A stretch of DNA of 64,000 nt from Psychroserpens sp. Hel_I_66. Lineage in GTDB: Bacteria > Bacteroidota > Bacteroidia > Flavobacteriales > Flavobacteriaceae. The stretch covers positions 496,001-560,000 of the forward strand of contig NZ_JUGU01000001.1 in the NCBI RefSeq assembly GCF_000799465.1, read 5' to 3'. The notes beneath the pieces are model-generated. The model did not search any database and was not told the origin of the DNA. It saw nothing but the letters and a program-made list of their open reading frames with translations. Shown piece after piece: positions 36,937-46,638 of the stretch (the first letter of the stretch is position 1; every line of letters begins with the position of its first letter). The translations under genes and the position numbers were made by a program.

Positions 36937-36944
36937 CAAAGATA
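36937..36944 (-). promoter_or_regulatory. -7 promoter box TATCTTTG of folE
   Basis: An exact TAnnTTTG on the minus strand, 69 nt before the folE ATG, followed by a small hairpin TTTCC...GGAAA in the leader. Confidence 0.5.
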
Positions 36945-36968
36945 AGCAATAAAAAAAATATGAATGTA

Positions 36969-36996
36969 GGGTAGGAGTTTTTTAATTTAAGATGTT
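36969..36996 (+). promoter_or_regulatory. Candidate ECF-sigma promoter before the giant surface-protein operon (site 3)
   Basis: GGGTAGG and AGATGTT with 14-nt spacing; the spacer begins AGTTTT as in site 2. It lies 98 nt before the 37095 start codon and matches the two sites at the sigma/FecR locus. Confidence 0.45.
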
Positions 36997-37094
36997 CTAT
37001 ACCTATAATCGATATGTCTTTACATGATATCCGATTTAACAGTTTATTTACTAAAATTTTCTTAAATTCCGCTTCTCAAAAAAAATAACTACTA

Positions 37095-37556
37095 ATGAAT
37101 TCAAAATCACTGTTTCCCTTAATTATGATGCTAACGTTATTAGTGTCAATTTCAACGTTTTCGCAATCCAGAAAACAAAATTTTGTAAACTATAACTCAA
37201 ATGTCGATGCACCATTAACAAATAGTGAGATGGATTTGATAACTGAAGTTTATGGTGAAACTGCGAACGACAATATTCTTGATAAGCCTCAAAGGTTAAA
37301 GGATGTAAAAAATATTCTGCGTAATAGAGTTGAGATTAAAAACGTCCCAAATGTTAGAGACCAAAAACCTTGTACATTATTGTCTGAGGTACCATTAATG
37401 GATTATTACGTTTCTAACTTACAAAGAGATACGAATTTTAACCCTCAAAATTTCAACCCATTAAAGTATTTGTTTAATTACTATTCTTATGGGACCCATA
37501 TGTACCGAGTTGATAATACTAATTACTTTATTATTATCAAATCTCAGCATAAATAA
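37095..37556 (+). CDS. Secreted protein of unknown function before the giant T9SS protein
   Basis: 153 residues with a signal peptide ending STFSQ (about residue 23). The mature part is polar, with KQNFVNYNSNVDAPLTNSEM and a C-terminal SYGTHMYRVDNTNYFIIIKSQ that looks strand-forming. No family is recognised. It ends 32 bp before the 2352-residue surface protein and is probably in the same transcript, so a role in export or anchoring of that protein is possible but not shown. Confidence 0.7.
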   Translation: MNSKSLFPLIMMLTLLVSISTFSQSRKQNFVNYNSNVDAPLTNSEMDLITEVYGETANDNILDKPQRLKDVKNILRNRVEIKNVPNVRDQKPCTLLSEVPLMDYYVSNLQRDTNFNPQNFNPLKYLFNYYSYGTHMYRVDNTNYFIIIKSQHK

Positions 37557-37588
37557 AAAAGATTAATTATCCATTTACACTATAAGCT

Positions 37589-40500
37589 ATGAAAAAGGCA
37601 TTCCTCATAATTTTTACATTCATTTCATTTCATACATTCGCACAGGATATTATCATGCAAAATGGTACTGTTACAGGCTGCTCAGGAACATTTTATGATT
37701 CTGGAGGAGCTGGAGGTGCATATTCCAGTAATGAGGATTTGGTATTAACTATATGTCCAGATTTACCAGGCCAATTGGTTACATTAGATTTTACCGTATT
37801 TAGTACACAATTGGGAGCAGATGTCATGACCATTTATAATGGTGATAGTGTGGCTTCTCCAGCATTTGGTACTTTTGATGGAGCTGCAGGCCCAGGAAGT
37901 GTTACAGCTACAGAGGATAACGGTTCTGGTTGTTTAACGATTCAATTTACATCAGACGCTGCTGGTACAACTACTGGTTGGGCGGCAACTGTTTCTTGTT
38001 TTACACCTTGTCAAACGATTGTGTCACAATTGGACTCCGCAACACCTGCTCCAAATGGAGATGGTTATATTAGAGTATGTCCTAATGAGGAAATTACTTT
38101 AAACGGTAGTGGAGACTTTGAGTTTGATGGTGCAGGTGCTACTTACGAATGGGATTTAGGAGATGGTAATACTGTTGCAGGTCAAACAGCTACATTTTCT
38201 TATGATACACCAGGCGTTTACATCGTAAATTTAAATATTAGGGATGCCAATACAGACTCAGATCCTTTAGGGTGTTCTAATACCAATTTAATAAACCAAG
38301 TGATTCAAGTGGCAACAGAACCTAGTTTTTCAGGAACGGGAGCTGCAAATAATGATTTGTGTTTTGGAGAAACAACAACGATTGACGGTGTGGTTACTCC
38401 AACACTTTTCGCAAACGATTGTACGCCACCTGTAAGTGGAACTACTTTTTTACCAGATGGCTCTGGTGCTGTATATACAACATGTATTACAGTAGATTGT
38501 TTTGAATCAGATCAAGTGCTGACAGATGTTAATCAGTTAATTGACATTTGTGTCAATATGGAACATTCTTATTCTGGAGATTTAGATATAAGAATTGTTT
38601 CTCCTAATGGCCAAGAGGCTGATTTATTTACCCAAGCGGGAGGAGGAACATATTTTGGTGGTGCAAATGATGATACCTCAAATACGCCTGGAGTAGGCGC
38701 AGACTACTGTTTTTCTATGTCCGCATCAACGTTATTGCAAAATGCAAACACAATAACTGCGGGAACAAATCCACCTAATAACTCATGGGAACCTGGTACA
38801 TATTTACCAGTGGAATCTTTTAATGCGCTTTTGGGAAGTCCCTTAAATGGTGATTGGTGTATAGAAATTGTTGATAACTTAAGTATCGATAATGGTTATA
38901 TATTTTCTTGGGGATTAACATTTGATCCAAATATTCAGCCACCAGAATTGTCATTTACGCCTGTTATTACTTCAGAGGGTTGGGATACAGATCCTTCAAT
39001 TACAAATATAACGGGCTCTACAATTACAGTAGCACCATTAACAGCTGGAGAACACTGCTACACTTATAGAGTGACAGACGATTTTGGTTGTGAATATACT
39101 GAGGTAGTTTGCATTAATATGGCTGAGGATATAACAGCAGATAGTGCGCCAGTTACAGCTACAATATGTGATGGTGAAGATGCTGTATTTCAAGTAACGG
39201 GAACACCAAATGCAACTATTACTTATACATTAAATGGAGGTACAGTCTTAACTGAGGTCTTGGATGGTACAGGTAATGCGACAATTACCGTAACAGCTCC
39301 AACAGTTGATCAAATCTTTAATCTAATAGATGCATCTATTGGTACGCCAGATGTTGTGGGTAATGCTCAAACTGCAATTGGAGGTTTTAATCCAGATAAT
39401 GCAACTGGTCCAATAGATCCTGTAGGCACGGTAGCTGATGGTACAAACTGTGCAAGAATTACTTCTGCAGAAACTTTGTTAACTTTAACATTAGAAGATA
39501 ACGTACCAGTTGGAACAGATATCACTATCAGTTTGGCAAGAAATAACGTTACAGGTAATATGGTAATTTCAGATGGTGTAGCTAATTTAACATATAATGC
39601 AGGTGTAGAAGATGTTTTAGAACAAATTACATTTACAACAGGTGCATCAACAAATACATTAACATTTACAAGAGATTCTGGTCAATTATGGATTGATGGT
39701 GTAGAATATACGTTGCCAGGAAACCTTTGTACTGTAGTTATAGATGATACTGAAACAATAACTGTTGGACAAGTTTTCGATACATCATTCACAATGACAC
39801 CAACTTGTGATGGAGGTATAGCTACAGTTACGGGAGATGCTGGAGGTGTTTTTTCATTTGAAGACCCGCAGCCAACAGATGGAGCTATAATAGATCCAGC
39901 AACAGGAACTGTGACAGGAGGAGTTTCTAATACAACATATACAATACTTTATGAATTTGCAAGTGCATGTAGTCCAGGTTTAACGCAAACAGTAACGGTA
40001 TTGCCATCAAATGATGCGACCTTTGATTTGACCCCAACCTGTGATGGAGCAACAACTACAGTAACAGGAGATAATGGAGGTATATTTACATTTGATCCTA
40101 TCCCAACAGATGGCGCTTTAATTGATCCAGTTACTGGGACAATAACAAATGGTACTCAAGGAGCAACATATGGAGTAACATATACCGTAACAGGAGCTTG
40201 TCCGTCAACAAGTAATGAAACTGTAACAGTTTTACCGTTTGAAGACGCTAGCTTTACATTAACGTCAACTTGTCAAGGAGCAACCGCTGTTATTACAGGA
40301 GATACGGGAGGGACTTTTGCTTTTAATCCAATTCCAACAGATGGAGCAACAATAGACGTTAATACAGGCTTATTATCAGGAGTTTCTGGTGAAACTTATA
40401 CCGTAGAGTATACCACATCTGGCCCATGCCAAGAAACAACAAGCGCAACGGTAACAGTTTTTCCTTCGGAAGACGCATCGTTCACATTTACACCTAATTG

Positions 40501-43500
40501 TTCGGGAGCTACAGTTAACATCACTGGAAATATTGGAGGTGTTTTTACCTTTAATCCAGTTCCATCAGATGGAGCGTTAATTGATCCAACAACTGGAGAG
40601 ATTACAAACGGTGGATCAGGAATTACTTATTCGGTAACATACACAACATCTGGAAACTGCCCAGACTCAGTAACACAAACTGTAACTGTTTTTGAAGAAG
40701 ATAATTCCAGTTTCATTCTTACCCCAACTTGTGATGGAGCAACAGCAACAGTTACTGGTTTAGCAGGAGGTACTTTTACTTTCAATCCAGATCCAGGAAA
40801 CGGTGCAATTATAGATGCTGCAAGTGGAACAATTTCAGGAGGTCCATTTGATGCTGTCTATAGTGTTGATTATACAACAGATAACGGAACCTGTCCAACA
40901 ACGTCAACACAATCAGTAACATCATATTCTCAACCAATAATTGTTGCACCCACCGCCTTAGAAGTTTGCGACGACGGTACGCCTGATGGGATCACGAGCA
41001 TCGACCTTACGATAAAGAACACTGAGATCACGAACAACGATTCGGACTACTCCGTAAGCTACCACCTTACCCAGGAGGATGCAGATGACAACGTAGATCC
41101 GTTACCGATCCCGTACACAAATACGTCCAACGGACAGATAGTATATGTAAGGGTCCAGGACATCAACACAGGCTGTTACGACACCACTACTCTCGAGCTA
41201 GTGGTTGAGCAGGCTCCTATCGCGAACACGCCACTGCCCTTGGAGTACTGCGATCCGGACAGTGACGGATTCGGTGTCTTCGATCTAGAGAGCAAGACCA
41301 ACGAGGTGACCGGAGGCGACCCTAGCCTAACGGTGACCTACCACGAGACCATGGCAGATGCCAACAACGGTGTCAATCCATTGGATAGCCCATATAACAA
41401 CATCGTGGAGAACATGCAGACGGTGTACGTCCGTGTGGAGAGCGCAACAATAGCGACCGACTGCGCCACGATCGTTGAGCTCGTGCTCGTGGTCAACCCG
41501 ACACCGCAACTGGGCGCGGCACCGACCGCACTTGAGGTCTGTGACGACCTGTCCGCTGATGGCATCGCACAGTTTGACCTGACCAGTAAGGAGGACGAGA
41601 TCCTCCAGAACCTGGCAGACCCAACGCTATATACGGTAAGTTTCTATACTTCGGAAGCCAGTGCAATGGAACCAGTTAATCCAATAATAAACCCGGCCAA
41701 CTATACCAATACCATAGCGTTCAACCAGATCCTTTGGGTACGCGTTGAGGACAGCACAACGGGCTGCTATAAGCTCACCACCTTGGAACTGATCGTCAAT
41801 GCACTACCGGTACTGGTACAACCGGCACCATTGGAGCTCTGTGACGACAACAACCCTGGCGACGAGATTGAAGTGTTTACCCTAGAGGACGCCAGCGACG
41901 AGATCCTGGACGGGCAGACAGGCATCAGCCTCACCTATTACGAGACACAGCTGGACGCGGACACGCAGACCGACCCGGTCACCAGCCCATATACGAACAT
42001 CGAGAACCCACAGACGATCTTCGTGGTGGCGACCGACGACGTCACGGGATGCTCGGTAAGCACCACGGCGACAATATTATTAAGGGTCAACCCGATCCCA
42101 TCACCTACGGCGCCAACGGACCTTGAGGAATGCGACAGCGACAACGATGGCTTCGCGAGCTTCGACCTGGAAGAGCGCACCCTGGAGATCATAGGGGGAG
42201 AGCTGGACACCGCGGTGACCTACCACGAGACACTTGAGGACGCCAACATGGGGGACAACCCACTGTCAAGCCCTTACACGAACATCGTGATCGACCAGCA
42301 GACCATCTACATCAGGCTCACCAATACGGAGACCGGTTGCTACAATGCTTCGGAAACGTTGACGATCCGTGTGCTGGAATCCCCAGAGGTACCGATCACC
42401 ATAGACGACTATGTGATCTGTGATACCAATGCGGACGGGATCGCACAGTTCGACCTGACCACCAAGAACGATGAAATTCTGGGTACACAGACCGATGTCA
42501 CGTTGACCTACCACGTCACGCTGGCAAACGCACAGTCGGGAGCAAGCCCGATAGCCAATGTTGGCAACTATACCAATACCAGTAACCCACAGACCATCTA
42601 CGTAAGGTTGTTGAGCAGCACCAATGGCTGCGTGGATACGGGACAGTTTGAGATCAGGGTAGAGCTGCCACCTGTGGCGGTACAGCCGGCACCATTACAG
42701 TTATGCGACGATGAGATCGACGATGAGGTCACTGTGTTCGACCTTACGGTAAAGGACAACGAGATCACAGGTGGCGAGGCTAGCTGGAGCGTAAGCTACT
42801 ATGAGACGCAGGCCGATGCCGATACACAGGAAAACGCAGTTGACGCAGAAGCCTATACCAATACAGCAGTTGGCACAGCACCAGCCAACCCACAGACCCT
42901 TTATGTGGTGGTCACCGATACGGATACCGGATGTACGGACCAGGTGACGCTCACCATAAGGGTGCTGCCAAACCCAACACCTACCGAGACCATCCCTGAC
43001 CTGGTACTCTGTGACGATACCAACCCAGGGGACATGGAAGAAGTGTTCGACCTGACCACTGACGAGCTGTTGATACTTAATGGCGAGACCGGGGTCACGC
43101 CTACCTACCATGAGAGCCTAGAGGACGCCGAGGATGGCATCGGCGCCATAGCGGACCCAACGATGTACACGAACACCGTTACACCACAGGTCATTTACGT
43201 AAGGGTGACCAATGACATCACGCAGTGCTACACGGTAGTCGACTTTACGATCATCGTCAACCCATTGCCGGACGTGGTAGCTGTCACCGATTTTATCGCC
43301 TGTGAGCTCAACAACGACGGTTTCTACGACTTTGACCTTACGATGAAGGATGGCGAGGTGCTCAACGGTCAGGACCCATCACTGTTCACGGTGACCTATC
43401 ACGTGAGCCAAGAGGATGCGGACGATCTAATGAACGCCCTTGTGAGCCCATATACGAACGTCACCAACCCACAGCAGATCTTCGTGGCGATCACCAACAA

Positions 43501-44647
43501 CGATACCGGATGCTCGATAAGCACACCAAGCTTCAACATAGAGGTACAGGAGGCAGCGGAGGCCAACAGCGATATGGAGGCGATACTGTACGAGATCTGT
43601 GACGATGAGATGGACGCGGACAACGACCCGACCAACAACAGTGCACAGTTCGACCTTACCGTGCAGAACGGTGAGATCCTGGACGGTCAGGACCCAGCAA
43701 ACTATACCGTGAGCTATTATGCAAGTGAGACGGATGCTGAGCTAGGGGTGAGCCCATTACCGTTCCTTTACGAGAACATTGTCAATCCACAGGTCATCTG
43801 GGCAAGGGTGGACAATGACACACCGGATGCAGCGGGAATGGATACTTCGATCTGTTATGAAGTCGCATCGTTGACGCTACAAGTGAACCCGTTACCGGTA
43901 TTTGACTTGCAGGAGAGTTATATTTTATGTGTTGACCTTAACGGTACAGAGGTTTTAAACCCATTATTATTAGACACAGGTCTGAGCACGCCAACCTATA
44001 CCTTTGAGTGGTTGTTCAACGGAGCACCGATAGCAGGAGCGACCCAAGGCAGTTATATGCCTAGCGAAGGAGGGACCTACACTGTAAACGTTACCGATGC
44101 GACAAGCTCAGCGGAAACGATGTGCGTTGGCAGCGATATAACAGAAGTGATCGAGAGCGCACCGCCGACGGTGACAGCGGTCGTGGTGACGGATGCCTTT
44201 GCGGACAGCCACGTGATAGAGGTCACGGTGGATGGACCGGGAGAGTACGAGTACAGCCTGGACGGTGGCCCATGGCAGGACCAGAGTACGTTCGTGGACG
44301 TATCCCTTGGAGAGCACATTGTGACCGCAAGGGACAGGAACGGTTGCGGTGAGGCCAGTGACGAGGTGATCGTGATGGACTACCCTAAGTTCTTCACGCC
44401 TAACGGTGACGGTTACAACGATACATGGAACATTAGTGCGATAAATAGCCAACCAAGCGCAAAAATTTATATATTTGACAGATACGGAAAGTTGCTCAAG
44501 CAGCTCAGCCCGACGGGAGCAGGTTGGAACGGTACCTATAACGGTAACCAGATGCCGACCAGCGACTATTGGTTCGTGGTGGAGTACAACGAGCCGAGCA
44601 CCGGTGAACGTAAAGAATTTAAAGCCCATTTTACCCTCAAGAGGTAA
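37589..44647 (+). CDS. Giant T9SS type B-sorted surface protein with CUB, PKD, P-domain and repeats
   Basis: 2352 residues. Signal peptide (1-18), CUB-like domain (about 20-135), PKD domain with YEWDLGDGNTV near 190, proprotein-convertase P-like domain (about 290-455, HSYSGDLDIRIVSPNGQ to NGYIFSWGLTF), five about 77-residue repeats of the TPTCDGATATVTG type (about 729-1116), ten about 95-residue repeats of the LELCDD-FDLT-EIL-TYHET-YTN-QTIYVRV-TGC-VNP type (about 1117-2105), and a C-terminal T9SS type B (gliding-motility-associated) sorting domain FFTPNGDGYNDTW to TLKR (about 2266-2352). It is probably an adhesin or matrix protein exported to the cell surface. Base composition changes sharply near 40950. 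Confidence 0.93.
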   Translation: MKKAFLIIFTFISFHTFAQDIIMQNGTVTGCSGTFYDSGGAGGAYSSNEDLVLTICPDLPGQLVTLDFTVFSTQLGADVMTIYNGDSVASPAFGTFDGAAGPGSVTATEDNGSGCLTIQFTSDAAGTTTGWAATVSCFTPCQTIVSQLDSATPAPNGDGYIRVCPNEEITLNGSGDFEFDGAGATYEWDLGDGNTVAGQTATFSYDTPGVYIVNLNIRDANTDSDPLGCSNTNLINQVIQVATEPSFSGTGAANNDLCFGETTTIDGVVTPTLFANDCTPPVSGTTFLPDGSGAVYTTCITVDCFESDQVLTDVNQLIDICVNMEHSYSGDLDIRIVSPNGQEADLFTQAGGGTYFGGANDDTSNTPGVGADYCFSMSASTLLQNANTITAGTNPPNNSWEPGTYLPVESFNALLGSPLNGDWCIEIVDNLSIDNGYIFSWGLTFDPNIQPPELSFTPVITSEGWDTDPSITNITGSTITVAPLTAGEHCYTYRVTDDFGCEYTEVVCINMAEDITADSAPVTATICDGEDAVFQVTGTPNATITYTLNGGTVLTEVLDGTGNATITVTAPTVDQIFNLIDASIGTPDVVGNAQTAIGGFNPDNATGPIDPVGTVADGTNCARITSAETLLTLTLEDNVPVGTDITISLARNNVTGNMVISDGVANLTYNAGVEDVLEQITFTTGASTNTLTFTRDSGQLWIDGVEYTLPGNLCTVVIDDTETITVGQVFDTSFTMTPTCDGGIATVTGDAGGVFSFEDPQPTDGAIIDPATGTVTGGVSNTTYTILYEFASACSPGLTQTVTVLPSNDATFDLTPTCDGATTTVTGDNGGIFTFDPIPTDGALIDPVTGTITNGTQGATYGVTYTVTGACPSTSNETVTVLPFEDASFTLTSTCQGATAVITGDTGGTFAFNPIPTDGATIDVNTGLLSGVSGETYTVEYTTSGPCQETTSATVTVFPSEDASFTFTPNCSGATVNITGNIGGVFTFNPVPSDGALIDPTTGEITNGGSGITYSVTYTTSGNCPDSVTQTVTVFEEDNSSFILTPTCDGATATVTGLAGGTFTFNPDPGNGAIIDAASGTISGGPFDAVYSVDYTTDNGTCPTTSTQSVTSYSQPIIVAPTALEVCDDGTPDGITSIDLTIKNTEITNNDSDYSVSYHLTQEDADDNVDPLPIPYTNTSNGQIVYVRVQDINTGCYDTTTLELVVEQAPIANTPLPLEYCDPDSDGFGVFDLESKTNEVTGGDPSLTVTYHETMADANNGVNPLDSPYNNIVENMQTVYVRVESATIATDCATIVELVLVVNPTPQLGAAPTALEVCDDLSADGIAQFDLTSKEDEILQNLADPTLYTVSFYTSEASAMEPVNPIINPANYTNTIAFNQILWVRVEDSTTGCYKLTTLELIVNALPVLVQPAPLELCDDNNPGDEIEVFTLEDASDEILDGQTGISLTYYETQLDADTQTDPVTSPYTNIENPQTIFVVATDDVTGCSVSTTATILLRVNPIPSPTAPTDLEECDSDNDGFASFDLEERTLEIIGGELDTAVTYHETLEDANMGDNPLSSPYTNIVIDQQTIYIRLTNTETGCYNASETLTIRVLESPEVPITIDDYVICDTNADGIAQFDLTTKNDEILGTQTDVTLTYHVTLANAQSGASPIANVGNYTNTSNPQTIYVRLLSSTNGCVDTGQFEIRVELPPVAVQPAPLQLCDDEIDDEVTVFDLTVKDNEITGGEASWSVSYYETQADADTQENAVDAEAYTNTAVGTAPANPQTLYVVVTDTDTGCTDQVTLTIRVLPNPTPTETIPDLVLCDDTNPGDMEEVFDLTTDELLILNGETGVTPTYHESLEDAEDGIGAIADPTMYTNTVTPQVIYVRVTNDITQCYTVVDFTIIVNPLPDVVAVTDFIACELNNDGFYDFDLTMKDGEVLNGQDPSLFTVTYHVSQEDADDLMNALVSPYTNVTNPQQIFVAITNNDTGCSISTPSFNIEVQEAAEANSDMEAILYEICDDEMDADNDPTNNSAQFDLTVQNGEILDGQDPANYTVSYYASETDAELGVSPLPFLYENIVNPQVIWARVDNDTPDAAGMDTSICYEVASLTLQVNPLPVFDLQESYILCVDLNGTEVLNPLLLDTGLSTPTYTFEWLFNGAPIAGATQGSYMPSEGGTYTVNVTDATSSAETMCVGSDITEVIESAPPTVTAVVVTDAFADSHVIEVTVDGPGEYEYSLDGGPWQDQSTFVDVSLGEHIVTARDRNGCGEASDEVIVMDYPKFFTPNGDGYNDTWNISAINSQPSAKIYIFDRYGKLLKQLSPTGAGWNGTYNGNQMPTSDYWFVVEYNEPSTGERKEFKAHFTLKR
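39773..40936 (+). repeat. Five tandem 77-residue repeats (class A)
   Basis: Units of about 230 bp encoding SFTLTPTCDGATATVTG, GGTFTFNPIPTDGA, IDPTTGTITNG and TYTVTYTTSG patterns. Base use is close to that of the rest of the gene's first half. Confidence 0.88.
40937..43903 (+). repeat. Ten tandem 95-residue repeats (class B), GC-rich
   Basis: Units of about 285-330 bp. GC is far above the window average (36 of 60 bases in 41221-41280). Codons ending in C or G dominate (GAC, CTG, ACC). Small AT-richer islands occur, for example at 41641-41700. Repeats are well diverged from each other in DNA. Confidence 0.9.
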
Positions 44648-44670
44648 AAATAAACTTAAAATTAATATTT

Positions 44671-44701
44671 AAAAGGCTACAATTTAATTGTAGCCTTTTT
44701 G
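44671..44701 (+). terminator. Terminator of the giant-protein operon
   Basis: 14-bp arms AAAAGGCTACAATT/AATTGTAGCCTTTT with a minimal loop, followed by T. Confidence 0.88.
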
Positions 44702-45036
44702 TTTATAATGTTTTGGATAATTCGTTTTGGAGTTTATAACCATATGATGTAAAATAAATTCTATCGTTGTTTTACTTAAAATCTTATTATGCTTGGATCT
44801 AATGAGCAATAATGTAATGATTAATAAGAAGAATTTAAATCGACTTGGTCATTTCAGGTTAGATTATATTATAAATGGAAGCTTTAATATTTTAACTTGA
44901 AATTGATAAATGAATGTATTTGAGGTGTAGCTAAGAATATATTACAAACTAAGTGAGCTTTAAAGAATGCAACTTTATTTTTTGAATTATAATTTGAGAT
45001 TTTTTTCAAAAACAAGAAATAAGACGTTATGATAAA

Positions 45037-45066
45037 AAAAATGCCAGAGTTTTAGTCTGGCACATT
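45037..45066 (-). terminator. Terminator of the FadL-like gene
   Basis: Minus-strand arms TGCCAGA/TCTGGCA around a 7-nt loop, followed by eight T. Confidence 0.85.
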
Positions 45067-45082
45067 TCAGTATAAAAAAATA

Positions 45083-46600
45083 TTATAAGTTAAATCCTAA
45101 TGTTAACGTTATATTAGAATTATTAGTGTCAAGTGTTGCTGCTTGAGTTAGACCTACGGAGTATAATTGATTGTTAACAGTTCTTTCTGCAGTATCATAA
45201 GTTAGGTCGAGTTTCGTATTTCCGAAATTATAACCTATACCTAAAGAATAACCAGTTAGGTCTCCATAGAATGAATCATCTTCATAAGGGCTTTCTTCAA
45301 ATCTATAACCGCCTCTTAAGCTAAATTGTTTGATTTTGTACTCACCGCCAAATCTATAGCTGTTTGAAGTTTTGAATAGTTCATTCATAATATCATTTTG
45401 CGAAGCGAAAAAAGCATCTGACGTTGGTTTGAATTTTGTTTTGGTGTAGTCTTTTCTAGAATAATCGAAACTTATTAATCCTTGCTCTCCAAACACGTAT
45501 GCTAAACTTCCTGTAACTTTTCCTGGAGATTGTAAATTATAGTTAGGAAAAATATTAATTGTGTTTGGGAAAATATCAACATTGAAAGATCCGTCTTCAT
45601 CTGAGGCCAATGTTGAGATACTTTGAGATGTTTCCTCGGTGATTGTGTACCATGTTGGTGAATTATAAGTGAAACCAGCTCTTAACTCATTTGTGACCTT
45701 TAAAATTGCACCTAATTGAAAGGAGAATCCGTTTCCTGTTGTCAGAAGATTATTTTCGAAGCCAACCTTTGTTACTAATGATCCTTCATTGGAATTAGAT
45801 TCGTTTAAATATGTAAATCTTTCATAATTAATAAAGTGTGTATTTAAATTCACACCTAAATATAATTTATCTCCATATTGTGTAGCTGCGTTAAAACTAA
45901 ATTTCCCATTATAACCAGTAGCAACATAATCATATCGTTGATTGAATGTGCCTGATGCAATGTTAGAAGTATATAATGTGTTCTCGTCTGTATTAGCACC
46001 TGGTTCTAATATGAAAGATTCATAACCTAAGAAGGCTTGTTGATTTCCGAAGCCATAGAATGATCCTATTTCTGCATAAGCATCTGATAAGGTTTCATCG
46101 GGAAAAGCCGAGATTTGATCGAGTCGTCTACCTTGAGCATACTCTAGGAAATAACTATCAATTGAGTTTGTATTAGTTCCAGAAGCAAACCATTGGTCAT
46201 CAAAGTTTCCAGTTTTATCATAAGCAACACTTAGTACGAATTTTTTCCAAGAAGAACTCTCATCAGTACTTTGGAAAACAAATGCTGCTCCTGCTTGGTG
46301 TAAATCTATCTTTGAATCTGAAGAATTGCTTCTACCATTAAAAAAAGATATTTCATTATCTACGTTGAGACTGGAGAGTGAAATGGAAGCATGACTTCTT
46401 GTGAATACAGCAGAGCCTGCTGGATTTACACTTACAGCAGACATGTCTCCACCCAGAGCTCCAAAAGCTCCACTCAAGGCTCTAAAACGAGCAGAACCTT
46501 GTATTTCTTCTTGCGAATATCTTAAAGCATCAGATATATCCTGAGCCATAATATTAGACATAGATAGTACACCTATGACTAGTATAGTTAATTTTTTCAT
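45083..46600 (-). CDS. OmpP1/FadL-family outer-membrane transport protein
   Basis: 505 residues. Signal peptide ending IMAQ (about residue 19). The N-terminal hatch region ARFRALSGAFGALGGDMSAVSVNPAGSAV (about 36-65) is the signature of the OmpP1/FadL/TodX family, followed by a 14-strand-type barrel ending in TLTLGFNL. Members move hydrophobic molecules such as long-chain fatty acids across the outer membrane; the cargo here is unknown. It lies 38 bp downstream of the low-complexity lipoprotein gene and is likely in the same operon. Confidence 0.9.
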   Translation of the reverse strand: MKKLTILVIGVLSMSNIMAQDISDALRYSQEEIQGSARFRALSGAFGALGGDMSAVSVNPAGSAVFTRSHASISLSSLNVDNEISFFNGRSNSSDSKIDLHQAGAAFVFQSTDESSSWKKFVLSVAYDKTGNFDDQWFASGTNTNSIDSYFLEYAQGRRLDQISAFPDETLSDAYAEIGSFYGFGNQQAFLGYESFILEPGANTDENTLYTSNIASGTFNQRYDYVATGYNGKFSFNAATQYGDKLYLGVNLNTHFINYERFTYLNESNSNEGSLVTKVGFENNLLTTGNGFSFQLGAILKVTNELRAGFTYNSPTWYTITEETSQSISTLASDEDGSFNVDIFPNTINIFPNYNLQSPGKVTGSLAYVFGEQGLISFDYSRKDYTKTKFKPTSDAFFASQNDIMNELFKTSNSYRFGGEYKIKQFSLRGGYRFEESPYEDDSFYGDLTGYSLGIGYNFGNTKLDLTYDTAERTVNNQLYSVGLTQAATLDTNNSNITLTLGFNL

Positions 46601-46638
46601 ATTGAAATTTTAAAATTTGTGAACTTAATAATTATGTA

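Larger units (their letters stand above)
44648..45082. other. Intergenic region, 435 bp between convergent genes
   Basis: It holds the terminator of each flanking gene (44671 and 45037). The 330 bases between them are AT-rich with no ORF or structure I can support. Confidence 0.7.

Noticed and set aside
40937..43903. CRISPR array or retron-like repeat
   Set aside because: Repeats are about 300 bp, diverged in DNA and encode similar protein units in one frame.
41327..44629. Many ORFs on both strands inside the GC-rich repeats
   Set aside because: High GC lowers the frequency of stop codons, giving chance ORFs; the plus-strand frame alone has domains and a sorting signal.
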